From Bradyrhizobium sp. CCGE-LA001 (GTDB lineage Bacteria; Pseudomonadota; Alphaproteobacteria; Rhizobiales; Xanthobacteraceae): a stretch of 64,000 nt of DNA. Where the stretch lies: positions 1,047,501-1,111,500 of the forward strand of contig NZ_CP013949.1 of the NCBI RefSeq assembly GCF_000296215.2, in the 5' to 3' direction. The notes beneath the pieces are model-generated. The model searched no databases, was not told the origin of the DNA, and was given only the letters and a program-made list of their open reading frames with translations. This document shows, piece by piece, positions 42,019-51,622 of this stretch. Positions within the stretch are counted from its first letter, which is position 1. Each line of letters opens with the position of its first letter. A program made the translations under genes and the position numbers.

Positions 42019-43815
42019 ATGGCTGACCACCCCACCATTTCGACTGAATATGACCTGGCGTCGCCGACCCTGCCGACCACGATGGTCACTCGCCGCTCGC
42101 TCCTCGGCGGGGCCGGCATGGCAGTTGGCGCAGCCGTGCTTGCGTCTCCGCCGGGCATGCCCGGAGTAGCCCCGGCCACGGCGCAGACTGTGGGCGTGGG
42201 CGCGGAGGCACGACCCCTGGACGCGGCGTTCAAGCGCCGCGCCTTCGAAGTCCGAGCGGCCTGCGCAAGCAACAACGAGAAAATTCCCATCGCGGCCCAC
42301 CCGGCGAATGGCGATGAGGCGCGCTACACCAACAAGATCGGCTCCGATACACGGGGCCTGCCGCACGACAAACGCGGCGAAGTGGAGCAAGCTGCATGGC
42401 AGGCCCTCGCTACCGCTTGCCAGTCGGGCGATCCCGCTGATTTCGAGAAAATCCCGCTCGGCGGCACGCGCAAACTGGTTAATCCCGTCGGCACGGAGGC
42501 CGTCAGTCTGAGCGGCATGAGCCCTACTCAGATTGCGATACCGCCGGCGCCGGCCCTTGCAGGTGCGGAGCGCGGCGGCGAGGCGGTCGAGGTATATTGG
42601 CAATCCCTGCTTCGCGACGTTCCGCTTACCGAGTTGCGCGACGACACCTCCAATCGCGACGTGCTTGCAGCAACCGAGGAGATCAACAAGCTTACCGATT
42701 TCCGGGGGCCGAAGTCTGGTGGGCGGGTCACACCCGGTACGCTGTTCCGTGCCAATGCGCTTTACTTTGACCCGACTGACCCGAAGGGCCGCTCCGTTAC
42801 GCCTCCAGGCGTTTTGGACGGCCCGATGATCTCGCAATTCCTGCTGCGCGACGTGCCCTATGCCGCACAATGGATCAGTGCTCAAATTCGCACCGCGCTG
42901 CCCACCAGCGAATTCCTGACCGAATACGAGGAGTGGCTGGCGATCCAGAACGGCACCGCACCGAAACGTCAATTGCAGTTCGACGCGACACCTCGATACA
43001 TCACGACAGGAAGAGATCTCGCGGAATATATCCACACTGGTCCTGCACTTGGGTGGGCGGCGGCACTTATCCTTGCAACGCCCGGCGGCGGGAAGGACCA
43101 ACGTTACTCCGGCATGTACCCACCGGCCGAGCCCGTGTCCTACCCGTCGAGCCCGTATCGGAAATCGAAAACCCAGGGGCCTGGGGGTGGCACCTTCGGA
43201 TTGCCCCATGTGCAGGCGCTACTCGCCACGGGGATCAGCAACTCCGTGCGCGCGTCCTATTGGCAGAAGTATTTCGTGCACCGGGCTGTGCGACCGGAAG
43301 CCTACGGCGCTCTGGCACACCATCGCCTCGCCAATGGCGTAAGCGACTACCCGCTGCACGATAACTTCCTGAAATCGGAAGCCCTTGAGCGTAGCAAGGC
43401 CAAATACGACACCTATCTTCTGTCACAAACCTATCCCGAGGGCGCGCCCTTCCACTCCACCTATCCCGGCGGTGCCACGAGCGTTGGCGCCGTCACGGCT
43501 ACGATATTGAAGGCGTTTTTCGACGAGAGCCGCGTCATCGCCAACCCGGTACAGCCCGATCCGGCTGACCCGACGAAGCTGGTGCCCTATAACGGCCCGC
43601 CACTCACGATTGGTGGAGAGTTGAACAAGCTCGCGGTAAATTTCGGTTTCGGACGGAATTGGGCGGGCATCCACTGGCGTTCCGACGCTGCCGCCTCAAT
43701 GGCGATCGGCGAGGAAGTGGCTATCGGCATGCTGCGGGACGAGCGCATGACCCTCCGCGAACCTTTCGACGGCTTCTCCTTCACGTGCTTCGACGGCAGC
43801 CGCGTGACGATCTGA
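42019..43815 (+). CDS. Vanadium-dependent haloperoxidase homologue, Tat-exported, active-site His apparently replaced
   Basis: The 598-residue protein has a Tat signal (TRRSLLGGAGMAVGAAV at about residues 23-40) and the helical core of bacterial vanadium haloperoxidases. The vanadate-ligand segment AGIHWRSDAAAS is intact near residue 555, and SYWQKYFVHRAVRPEAYG is typical. The other half of the pocket, normally YPSGHAT, reads YPGGATSVGA here, so the catalytic His of SGH appears to be Ala. If so, the protein may bind oxyanions without halide oxidation. The ATG at 42019 follows GGGAGGAG. A YsnF stress protein and membrane stress proteins are neighbours. Confidence 0.8.
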   Translation: MADHPTISTEYDLASPTLPTTMVTRRSLLGGAGMAVGAAVLASPPGMPGVAPATAQTVGVGAEARPLDAAFKRRAFEVRAACASNNEKIPIAAHPANGDEARYTNKIGSDTRGLPHDKRGEVEQAAWQALATACQSGDPADFEKIPLGGTRKLVNPVGTEAVSLSGMSPTQIAIPPAPALAGAERGGEAVEVYWQSLLRDVPLTELRDDTSNRDVLAATEEINKLTDFRGPKSGGRVTPGTLFRANALYFDPTDPKGRSVTPPGVLDGPMISQFLLRDVPYAAQWISAQIRTALPTSEFLTEYEEWLAIQNGTAPKRQLQFDATPRYITTGRDLAEYIHTGPALGWAAALILATPGGGKDQRYSGMYPPAEPVSYPSSPYRKSKTQGPGGGTFGLPHVQALLATGISNSVRASYWQKYFVHRAVRPEAYGALAHHRLANGVSDYPLHDNFLKSEALERSKAKYDTYLLSQTYPEGAPFHSTYPGGATSVGAVTATILKAFFDESRVIANPVQPDPADPTKLVPYNGPPLTIGGELNKLAVNFGFGRNWAGIHWRSDAAASMAIGEEVAIGMLRDERMTLREPFDGFSFTCFDGSRVTI

Positions 43816-43962
43816 CAGCAGTCGGGCGACGCCCCCTGCCGTGGGGCGCCACCCGGTCCTGTGCAGAGTAACTGGCGATTGCGACCACCACTGGCGATCC
43901 GAGATTAGCGCGCACTAGGGCGCTTGGCGGCAGCTTTGTACATGGCCGCTGTTTGTTTCCTC

Positions 43963-44904
43963 TCAAGTAGCCCTGATGGAAACAGTCGGGGTCACAGCGC
44001 TCGCTCGACCACCGAAAAATGCGGCGAGCGCGCCCAGAAGGAGGGCAAGGGCGCCGAACAATGCGCCCTGCGATACACGCTTCGCCGCGGTGTCGGCCGC
44101 CTGCTTTGCCTGCTCTTTGGTCTTCGCCACCGTATCCTTGTACTGCTGCTGATACTGAGCGATTTGACCTTTTGCCTCGTCTTGAGAGATGTTCTGCGCC
44201 TTGGCCAAGGCGTCAGCCGCCTTGTCATTCGCAGCAGCCTGTTGCGCAGGGTCGCCATTTAGTGCCGCTCGAATAGCTGTCATCGCGGCGTCACGAAGTG
44301 CTGCAGGATCCTGGCTCCCAGAAGCGCTTCGCACTTTGCTTTCGATGGCCGCCATCGGGTCGGCAACGTTATTCAGAGAGGGAGCTGCGGTCTGAACTGC
44401 AGTCTGAACTGTTCCGCCAAGAGCCTTTCCTGCTCCACCAAGAGCCGAGGACGCGGTGCTGACAGCGCCACCGATCATGCCCGAGGCCGCCGACGAGAGA
44501 AGATAGACCACAGTGAGCGTCGAGACCGCCCAAGATATCAGACCGTGATAAGCCGTCGTCGATTGCGATGCTTTGCCGGAAAGCCGGCCAGCAATGTACC
44601 CGCCGAGCGCAGCAGTGACTATTCCCGAGACGACAAACCAAATCCCAGCACCGACCGACATTGAGCCCGCGCTAGGCGCGTCGCCTTGAGCGATATCCAT
44701 CGCCGATAGACCAACGCCCAGGCCGACCATATTGAGGATAATCTGCATGACCAACCCGATTACGGCGCCTGCGAAAACAGCGCCCCAAGCGACCTGATTC
44801 AGCATGATCGTGCGTATGTCGTCGGCAGGAGCGACGTCACTCCTCTGCGGAGGAGATCGATGATTCTGGCGAGGCGCTTCGGTTGCGTAAGCCATGATGT
44901 CCAT
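43963..44904 (-). CDS. Multi-pass membrane protein of the rhizobial PhnA-like type
   Basis: A 313-residue protein with about five hydrophobic helices: residues 36-60 (VAWGAVFAGAVIGLVMQIIL), 80-105, 122-150, and a last one at 280-300 (LFGALALLLGALAAFFGG). A long Ala/Gln-rich soluble helix (190-270) lies between. Rhizobial annotations name such proteins PhnA-like, but nothing here indicates phosphonate chemistry. An envelope stress role is inferred from its neighbours. Confidence 0.68.
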   Translation of the reverse strand: MDIMAYATEAPRQNHRSPPQRSDVAPADDIRTIMLNQVAWGAVFAGAVIGLVMQIILNMVGLGVGLSAMDIAQGDAPSAGSMSVGAGIWFVVSGIVTAALGGYIAGRLSGKASQSTTAYHGLISWAVSTLTVVYLLSSAASGMIGGAVSTASSALGGAGKALGGTVQTAVQTAAPSLNNVADPMAAIESKVRSASGSQDPAALRDAAMTAIRAALNGDPAQQAAANDKAADALAKAQNISQDEAKGQIAQYQQQYKDTVAKTKEQAKQAADTAAKRVSQGALFGALALLLGALAAFFGGRASAVTPTVSIRAT

Positions 44905-45296
44905 ACCTAAGGAAGGAGGGGTTCGTGCGCTAAGCCGGCGTTCATCATCATGTTCCTAATTCGCGCCATGACATCTTGCCCGAGCGCCACACTCCTAATC
45001 TTCGTCTGTGCTGTCACCCGTTTGCTTGCCGACGTGCATAGCGCTGCCTCTCAAGCGGAGGGTTATCGTAATTACGAAGCAAAGTGTCTCGCCGTAACGG
45101 CCCGAGCAACACGAATGACGACCAACGCTCTCACACACCCCGTTTGGTCGCACCTTATGCGTGGCGTTATCAATGATGTCCCTCAGCCTGACTCCGGCAT
45201 TCCCTTCACCGCCCAACTCAACATTCCACGTGCCGCCACTTATCCCCGAATACAATGTGAGGCTCCGTGCGCGACTAATGCTTGCGAAAAAATTTA
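44905..45296. other. Divergent spacer, no gene seen
   Basis: No supported gene in about 390 bases. It contains GGAAC on the minus strand at 44956-44952, but its -10 partner is poor. Confidence 0.4.
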
Positions 45297-45321
45297 AGAA
45301 CGATGTGTCGAAGCTCACGTT
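45297..45321 (+). promoter_or_regulatory. Candidate EcfG promoter of the YsnF-like gene
   Basis: AGAAC (45297-45301), 16 bases and CGTT (45318-45321). The -10 element is perfect and the -35 has one mismatch. The start codon is 29 bases downstream, with AGGAGG between. Confidence 0.55.
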
Positions 45322-45349
45322 GAGGCACGTCCCAATAGAGGAGGCACTC

Positions 45350-46129
45350 ATGCAAGGACAATGCTTAGTAGCAGTATACAATTCCCACAACGATGCGGAG
45401 CAAGCGTACCGTGCTGTGATCGGATCAGGAGTTCCGGCAGACCATGTTAGGCTGAGCAATCAGAAGGCTTCACAGGTAACAAGCTCCGAACGAGTAAGCG
45501 CCAGCTCTGACGGAGAGAGCATCTGGGACTGGCTGTTTGGAAGTGATGTGTCCGAGGACGACCGTCGTGTTTACGAGGGCCATATGGCAAAAGGTGGTGC
45601 GGCTTTGTCAGTGTTGGTGGACTCACCTTCGATGGCTGACCTCGACCGTATCGAAGGGGTGCTACAGCAGTACAATCCTGTAGAGGTCCACGAAGAAAAC
45701 GCCGAAAGGTCCAGTGCAGTCGGAAGCGGCCTACCAGGAAGCGCGGCGGGACAAACAGGATATAGCGCTCAAGACGTAGAACGCGAGAAAGTCATCCCTC
45801 TACCCGAAGAAGAACTGAAGGTCGGCAAACGGGCCACGGAGACGGTCAAGCATATACGGACTTATGTGGTTGAGGAGCCCGTGCAAAAGGACGTGCGCCT
45901 GCGCGATGAACAGACTGTCATCGAGCGCCGTCCCGCCACCGGAGCTGCGACAGGGCGGCCCACGGAACGCGAATACGAGGTGCGAGAATTGCATGAGGAG
46001 CCTGTGGTCCGAAAAGACGTTCGAGCCGGGGAAGAACTGGTCGTTCGCAAGGAAGCGACCGAACGCACCGAAAGGATCGCGGATAAGGTGAAGAAAACCA
46101 AGGCTGATATCGACAAATCTGGACGCTAA
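45350..46129 (+). CDS. YsnF/AvaK (DUF2382) stress protein with GsiB/YflT-type N-terminus
   Basis: The 259-residue protein has an N-terminal heat-stress YflT-like domain (residues 1-90: QCLVAVYNSHNDAEQAYRAV, ALSVLVDSP) and a C-terminal DUF2382 domain (about 150-245) with repeated EEELKVGKR, EEPVQKDVRLRDE, EEPVVRKDVRAGEE modules, the PRC-type acidic/basic repeats of YsnF proteins. It is probably a soluble, general stress protein. The ATG at 45350 has AGGAGG. A candidate EcfG promoter stands directly upstream, and a terminator follows. Confidence 0.88.
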   Translation: MQGQCLVAVYNSHNDAEQAYRAVIGSGVPADHVRLSNQKASQVTSSERVSASSDGESIWDWLFGSDVSEDDRRVYEGHMAKGGAALSVLVDSPSMADLDRIEGVLQQYNPVEVHEENAERSSAVGSGLPGSAAGQTGYSAQDVEREKVIPLPEEELKVGKRATETVKHIRTYVVEEPVQKDVRLRDEQTVIERRPATGAATGRPTEREYEVRELHEEPVVRKDVRAGEELVVRKEATERTERIADKVKKTKADIDKSGR

Positions 46130-46179
46130 GTTTCGTCTTCCTCGGCAGCACAGCAAGTCAAGCTTCGGCAGCAACGCGT

Positions 46180-46203
46180 GAGGGCGGCATCAGTCCCGCC
46201 CTC
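46180..46203 (+). terminator. Terminator of the YsnF-like gene
   Basis: Stem GAGGGCGG (46180-46187) with CCGCCCTC (46196-46203), followed by a pyrimidine-rich TCTTCCT, 50 bases past the stop. Confidence 0.6.
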
Positions 46204-46703
46204 TCTTCCTCCACACTCGTTGAACGGCGGGGCGAAAGCGCGCCGTGTAGACGTGTGCTGACAAAGTTCTCGTGGCCGGGATCGCAAGCTCGCGCGTCGA
46301 TCCCTTAGCCGCTTTTCGATAGTTTGGCGAACAGTCGGGGAGCGTGGGCTGACATCTCTTAGCGAAGATATACGCTTCCGCTGGTCGCCCTTAGCCGAAA
46401 GCCAATCGAGCGCGTGTCATGTCGGCTGTCAGGGGCAAACCGAACACCTATCCGACTTGGCGTCCATCGCTGTTTTTTGACCCAAGGCGGATCAGCTTCA
46501 CCACCTACCCGCGATTCCTGAGCGCTTTCGTGCGGTGCAGCGGACGCCTCGTTCCCATGATAGAGGCCACAGCTGCCGGACGGGCAATAGGAACTAAGAC
46601 GACGGGAATGCAATTCTTCTTGGAAGCGCTTCCCTTTGCTGTAGGCGTCGAGTTTCTGGAGCGCGTTCAGGAACCCTTTCAAAGAATTCTACGGGAGGCG
46701 CCA
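46204..46703. other. Spacer before the coiled-coil operon
   Basis: About 500 bases with no supported gene. A frame extends the next gene to 46419 but lacks a translation signal there. GGAAC at 46588-46592 has no good -10 partner. Confidence 0.4.
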
Positions 46704-47882
46704 ATGTCTGACGTCGTAGCAACGTCGCCTATGCAGTATCTTGACAGAGCCACCCGAGCTTTGCAGGCAATTGGAATTGCGCCGCCCCAGGCTATAGAGG
46801 CTCCAATTGCCGGGTTGCTGGAGAAAATCACCGCCCTCGATGAAGATCGGATCGTCATCATCGCTCGCACTCTGGGCCAGACCAGCGTCTTCAACGAGGT
46901 CGTCCGCGAGCAGGTGCAGGCGATGGAGATCGGCGAACGCTACCGTCAGATCACCGAATCCTTTAACTCCATTCGCGACGATACCAAGAAAATGGTCGAC
47001 CAGCTGGAAGACCAGAAAATCGATCTTTTCGAGCGCATCAACAACGTTTGGATGAAGCTGTCTCGCGGTGATGTCGCCGATCGCTTCGATGAGATCAGGC
47101 AAGTTTATCTAGACGTCACACGCTCAACGAAGGACCAGATCCAGCGGGAGCAGGTCATCCTCGATGCCTACCGCGACTTCCGCGGCGCGCTCAAACATGC
47201 CGAGGTCATGGCGCTGGAGGTGCTCAAGATCGCCGAGCAAAGGCTGGAGGGCGCCCAGGCCCAGTTGCAGCAGGCATCTGATGCCGTGGCCAACTTCACA
47301 GGACAGGAGGTCTCTGAACGCGCACGGCTCGAACTCGCCCGTGACGAGCAACTCCGGCGTACCCAGGACGAGGAGAAACGCTACCAGATTGCCAAGGACC
47401 TCTCGGACAACCTGACGATTGGCTACAACACCTCTGAGGTGGTCATGGCGCGGCTCATGCAGATGACCAACGCGAAGGAGCGCGTCTACGCGCAAGCCGT
47501 GACCTTCTTCTCGACCAACGATTCCGTCTTCACGGCTCTGAAAGCCTCGTTTACGGGCATGTTCGGCCTCAACGAGTCGACACAGACCCTGAACGAAATG
47601 AAAGAGGGCGTATCCCGCAGTCTCGAAGTGCTCGCCGAAATTGGCGATCAGGTCGGAGAAGCGGCTATTAAGGCAGGCTACGGCCCGACGATCCGCGCCG
47701 ATGCCGTCAAGAAGCTCGTAGACTCCGTGATCACGTTTCAGGAGCGCTCCCAGGAGATCATCGGTGAAATGCGACAACTTGCGACGCGGAACTCGGCCGA
47801 AATCCGTGACGCGGTCGAGGAAGGCAAGCGCCGCATCGCGCGTCTCGTAGCGGAAGGACAGGCATTGCCGGCCAATGGCTGA
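46704..47882 (+). CDS. Coiled-coil cytosolic protein, first gene of a conserved-looking three-gene operon
   Basis: The protein is 392 residues from ATG 46704 (GGGAGG seven bases ahead) and almost wholly helical. It has an N-terminal helical bundle (AIEAPIAGLLEKITALDEDR), a long coiled coil at 210-300 (KIAEQRLEGAQAQLQQASDA) and a C-terminal GMFGLNESTQTLNEMKEG segment that recalls TelA-type tellurite/toxic-anion proteins; that match is by eye only. No membrane helix. The stop overlaps the next gene by eight bases, so the two are co-translated. Probable role: scaffold for the membrane protein that follows. Confidence 0.78.
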   Translation: MSDVVATSPMQYLDRATRALQAIGIAPPQAIEAPIAGLLEKITALDEDRIVIIARTLGQTSVFNEVVREQVQAMEIGERYRQITESFNSIRDDTKKMVDQLEDQKIDLFERINNVWMKLSRGDVADRFDEIRQVYLDVTRSTKDQIQREQVILDAYRDFRGALKHAEVMALEVLKIAEQRLEGAQAQLQQASDAVANFTGQEVSERARLELARDEQLRRTQDEEKRYQIAKDLSDNLTIGYNTSEVVMARLMQMTNAKERVYAQAVTFFSTNDSVFTALKASFTGMFGLNESTQTLNEMKEGVSRSLEVLAEIGDQVGEAAIKAGYGPTIRADAVKKLVDSVITFQERSQEIIGEMRQLATRNSAEIRDAVEEGKRRIARLVAEGQALPANG

Positions 47883-48855
47883 TCAAGCTGCATCGACTGG
47901 GCAGGAGCACTTGAAGGCTTCCTCGAGCCTCAATGACGTGATGCTCGCGATGGACGTCGTCGACACGCTGCGTCACCAGGAGAATCTCGTCAGCCGAGAG
48001 CTGGGGGAAGAGCAGCGAGACGCCCAACTCCTGAAGCGATTGCGCGAGATCTATCATGGGCAGGGTATCGAGGTGCCCGACCGCATTCTGATGGAGGGAG
48101 TGCAGGCCCTCGGGGAACAGCGCTTTGTCTACACCCCGCCTCCTGCCAGCTTCTCCCGCACAATCGCGCTCGCCTGGGTCAATCGTGGTCGCATCGGTCG
48201 CCGTGTACTGTCTTTGCTGGCGCTGCTGGCGTTCGGCTGGGGTGCCTACCACTTCGGCGTGGTCGAGCCGGCACAACGACGGGCAGCGCAGGAGCAGGCC
48301 CAGGCGGAGCGTACCAGGGTCGACCTTGCCGAGAGGCTGCCGGCGGCCCTGGAGCAGAAGCACGAGGATCTCCTGCGGGAAGCGAAGGTGGCCGCTGCGC
48401 GGGAGAGGGCCGACGACCTTTTCGCCGACGGAAAAGCCGCGATTGCCCGTGGCGACGCCGATGGAGCACGGAAGGCCGCCAACGATCTCGACATGCTGCG
48501 CACGGAGCTGCGCCGGGAATACGTCCTACGAATCGTGTCGCGGCCAGGCGATGCGACCGGCGTCTGGCGCATACCGCAACGCAATCCAGCCAGCCGCAAC
48601 TATTATTTGATCGTTGAACCAGTCACGCCCGATGGGCGCGTTCTCAAGCTACCGGTGACGAGCGAGGAGGACGGCCGCACCGTGGAGGTCTCAAAGTGGG
48701 GCGTGCGTGTGAGCGAGGCGACGGCCATGCAGGTGCAGCGAGACAAGAACGACGACGGTATCGTGCAGCAGAATAATCTCGGCGAGAAGCGCCGCGGCCA
48801 GCTCGACGTGGAATACAAACTGCCGGTTCTCGGCGGGGCGATTACGCAATGGTAA
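47875..48855 (+). CDS. DUF6384-like membrane-anchored protein
   Basis: A 326-residue protein. Residues 1-95 are helical and cytosolic (NDVMLAMDVVDTLRHQENL), one membrane helix lies at about 103-122 (VLSLLALLAFGWGAYHFGVV), then a charged coiled region and a C-terminal beta domain (about 215-326) ending VLGGAITQW. The conserved MDVVDTLRH start and YYLIVEPVTPDGRVLKLPV domain fit the DUF6384 description. It probably bridges cytosolic coiled-coil partners to the envelope. Confidence 0.75.
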   Translation: MADQAASTGQEHLKASSSLNDVMLAMDVVDTLRHQENLVSRELGEEQRDAQLLKRLREIYHGQGIEVPDRILMEGVQALGEQRFVYTPPPASFSRTIALAWVNRGRIGRRVLSLLALLAFGWGAYHFGVVEPAQRRAAQEQAQAERTRVDLAERLPAALEQKHEDLLREAKVAAARERADDLFADGKAAIARGDADGARKAANDLDMLRTELRREYVLRIVSRPGDATGVWRIPQRNPASRNYYLIVEPVTPDGRVLKLPVTSEEDGRTVEVSKWGVRVSEATAMQVQRDKNDDGIVQQNNLGEKRRGQLDVEYKLPVLGGAITQW

Positions 48856-48859
48856 GGCC

Positions 48860-50251
48860 ATGATATCCGGAAGGCAGGCGCTCGCCGAGATCGAACAGTT
48901 CATCCAGAAGGCTCGCCAGCAGGAAGCGCAAGTCGAGCGGGCCTATGCGAAGGCGACGGAGGAAGTGGGCCGCCTCCGTCTCCAGCGCACGGAAGCGTTC
49001 CGCGAACTCGCACGTCTGAAGCTCGACGCAATCAGGCAGAACCAGGTCGTCGGCGAGCTGGATACCGCGGAGCGCCAGGCCATCAGCCTGCTCCAGAGCC
49101 GTCAGCAAGCTTTGCAGCAATTGACCGAGCGCCGGCACGAAGCCGAGCAACAGGTGCGGCAAGCGGAGGCCGAGCGGCAGGCTGCCTTGGATGATCTGCA
49201 ACGGGCTTTGGCCGATGCGGAGACGCTTCGTAAGAGCGTCGAGGCCAAGATCAGCATCAACCCCGAATGGACTTCTGTGCGGGCGCGAGTTGACGAGATC
49301 ACCGGACAAGCCCAGCAAGCCGAGAAGAAGGCTATACAGGCGGAGGCCGACCGGGAGGAAAAGCGCCGTCCTTACGAAGCCGATCCTCTGTTCATGTACC
49401 TATGGGGCCGGAAGTTCGGGACCGCCGCCTACCAAGCAAACCCGTTCACTCGCTACATGGACCGCCTAGTGGGCGGCGTGGTCCGATATGACAAGGCGCG
49501 GGTCAACTACTCTCTTCTTAACGAAATCCCCGAGCGGCTACGCGACCACTCCAGGAGGATCATTGAGAAGCTGCAAGAGGAACGATCCAACCTGAAGGCC
49601 TTGGAGCGCAAGGCGCTTGTGGACGCCGGCTCCGAGGTCGCTGAAGCTGAAGTCGCCAAGGCGCGGGACGCGGTAACACGCCGCGAGCGCCAGTTTGAAC
49701 AGGCACGCGAGGCCCTCGTTGCTCAAGACCGCACTTATGACGCATCGATCCTCGAGGGGGACGCCCCCTATCGTGATGCGGTCGAGTTGCTGGCAGCCGC
49801 CGACCAGCGCGAAGACCTGCACAAACTCTACGAGGAGGCTACTCGCACGCCCACCCCGAAGGACGAGGAGATCGTCCGGCAGATTCAGTCTATGGACAAG
49901 TTGATGAATTCAGCGCTTCGCCAGGCAGTCGATACTCACAAGAAGCTCAAGGAGCTTGCTCAGCGCCGCGTGACGGTCGAACGCGAATGGGAGCAACTCC
50001 GGCATCAAGGCTACGACACGCCTTACGGTACATTCGGCAACGAGGCATCACTCGGAAATGTGCTTGGAGGTATCCTGACTGGTGCTGTCGGGGGGGCGAT
50101 ACTGGGGCAAGTTCTACGTGATGGATTCCACCATGGGCCCAGCCCATGGGACTCGGGCTTCGGCGGAGGGTTGCCGATCCCGCCGCCGGACGGTTTTGGG
50201 ACCGGTGGGTCCTTTGGGGACGGCGACTTCAGGACAGGCGGATCATTCTGA
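48860..50251 (+). CDS. Coiled-coil protein with Gly-rich C-terminal tail, third gene of the operon
   Basis: The 463-residue protein starts four bases after its neighbour. Residues 1-170 form a continuous coiled coil (IEQFIQKARQQEAQVERAYA), a globular patch YEADPLFMYLWGRKFGT follows at about 172-190, then a second coiled coil to about 385. The last 60 residues contain a hydrophobic glycine zipper (NVLGGILTGAVGGAILGQVL) and a Gly/Phe/Pro-rich tail. The zipper suggests membrane insertion or self-assembly. Function unknown; the three proteins look like one envelope-associated filament or scaffold system. Confidence 0.76.
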   Translation: MISGRQALAEIEQFIQKARQQEAQVERAYAKATEEVGRLRLQRTEAFRELARLKLDAIRQNQVVGELDTAERQAISLLQSRQQALQQLTERRHEAEQQVRQAEAERQAALDDLQRALADAETLRKSVEAKISINPEWTSVRARVDEITGQAQQAEKKAIQAEADREEKRRPYEADPLFMYLWGRKFGTAAYQANPFTRYMDRLVGGVVRYDKARVNYSLLNEIPERLRDHSRRIIEKLQEERSNLKALERKALVDAGSEVAEAEVAKARDAVTRRERQFEQAREALVAQDRTYDASILEGDAPYRDAVELLAAADQREDLHKLYEEATRTPTPKDEEIVRQIQSMDKLMNSALRQAVDTHKKLKELAQRRVTVEREWEQLRHQGYDTPYGTFGNEASLGNVLGGILTGAVGGAILGQVLRDGFHHGPSPWDSGFGGGLPIPPPDGFGTGGSFGDGDFRTGGSF

Positions 50252-50671
50252 TCCCGTTTGAAGGCGGGAGAACGGAGGCGGATACTCGCTGCGGCGGCGG
50301 CACCGAGCCTCAACCCACCCATGAGGCGGGGGTGGGAACCGTTCATCTTCACATGACTGACCAGTACAACCCACGCCGCCTGCACGAAGTCCTTCTTCTG
50401 TCCCTTGCTATAGGGGCGGACATATTTGGCTGGTATCAACCTGGCATCGTGACCAAGCAATGCGAGTTTGTGGCTCAGGTGATGTGTACCGACGCAGGCT
50501 TCCACCTATCAAAGCATGCAAATCCGCTAAGCCGATCAAACCACACGTCGTGCTGGCCGGCCTTTTTCATAACAACTGATTTGCGAGGCCTGTGAGGTTT
50601 TTTCGCAGCCGTTCAAAGGCTGCGCGCAGACTAATGAACACCGCAATAGCGCAATCCGGTCTTCTGATCGT
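50252..50671. other. Spacer after the coiled-coil operon
   Basis: No supported gene. A hairpin CGCAGCC / GGCTGCG at 50604-50624 is present without a T-run on the plus strand. Confidence 0.4.
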
Positions 50672-50986
50672 CTAACTAGCAGCGCAGGGCCTCACGGTCG
50701 GAGCGGGCCAAGGCGATGGGGAGGTCAACCCGCTGAGCGATCCGATCCTGCAAATGGTAACACCACCGGCGAGCTTGCGGACAGGCCGCGGCAGGTCTGC
50801 TGTCTTTTGTTTATCTTCTGCGCTTCTTCCATCGGAGCTTTTCGAGCGCTCTTCGAAACGATCAGCTCCCTTAGCTAGATCGTGCCCCATCTGGCGCTCG
50901 TTTTTCGCTTCGTCGTTGGAAGTTGCTTCACGTAAGCCTTCGGCGGCCCGTTCCCGCGCTTTTGATGATTTTCGTTCGGCATTCAT
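50672..50986 (-). CDS. Small hydrophilic protein, 104 residues
   Basis: The start ATG at 50986 follows GGAGGGACCA. The first 65 residues are highly charged and disorder-prone (NAERKSSKARERAAEGLREA, DRFEERSKSSDGRSAEDKQK), like hydrophilin-type stress proteins; the last 40 are Pro/Ser-rich. A possible EcfG promoter is upstream. Confidence 0.5.
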   Translation of the reverse strand: MNAERKSSKARERAAEGLREATSNDEAKNERQMGHDLAKGADRFEERSKSSDGRSAEDKQKTADLPRPVRKLAGGVTICRIGSLSGLTSPSPWPAPTVRPCAAS

Positions 50987-51056
50987 TGGTCCCTCCTTCC
51001 TGCAAAGACGTCTTCCCGGAAGTGATCCTGGTCGGACGTATCGACGATCCAATCAG

Positions 51057-51082
51057 ATCGCCTGGACATTGTTCCTGGTTCC
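51057..51082 (-). promoter_or_regulatory. Weak candidate EcfG promoter of the hydrophilic-protein gene
   Basis: Minus strand GGAAC (51082-51078), 17 bases, CGAT (51060-51057). One mismatch in the -10 element; a second GGAAC overlaps at 51075-51071. Confidence 0.35.
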
Positions 51083-51622
51083 GTTACGCCTCACAGTGAG
51101 CGCGGCGACTTACATCGAAGGGCTTAAGTCGACATTGAAGCGGCCGAGCAGGCATAGACGCTCGCTGAAACGCTCGGAGTGTCGCCTTAAGCACTTGGGC
51201 ATTGCGGCCATCTTCGCTATCAAGCTCAGTTCCGCACGTTCGATAACCAACCTGGAGCATCGACGATGCTGATCGACTTCACTACGGGTCTGGACTGACA
51301 GCGCTCTGCTCATCAAAATTCCGCATCGCATATGCCCAAGTCTCAACATGCCTAAATCCACAAAACCGCGAAATCGGTCTGAACTACGATATTTTCTAAT
51401 GGGGCATCTCATGTTCGATACCACGACTACCGCGCTAATGCGCGCGGTCCTCAACGGAGTCGGCGAAAGCGTCTCTCATCGCGAGATCGGGCACCTACCC
51501 ACGTCGCATCGAAGATTTTGGAAGCTGCTAACCGAGGCGAAGTCTCGCCCGAGGTCCTTAGGCAGATTGGCCGCGACGTCCTCTCGCGCGCGCCTACGAT
51601 GTGGACCTGAAGCGGGACGGGC
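51083..51622. other. Spacer, no gene seen
   Basis: About 540 bases without a supported gene on either strand; several open frames exist but none has a ribosome binding site or recognisable content. Confidence 0.4.

Noticed and set aside
43963..44904. Phosphonate metabolism because of the PhnA-like label
   Set aside because: The protein is a multi-pass membrane protein with no zinc ribbon or phosphonoacetate hydrolase motif.
46588..46612. EcfG promoter before the coiled-coil operon
   Set aside because: GGAAC is present, but -10 positions read CAAT or AATT; not convincing.
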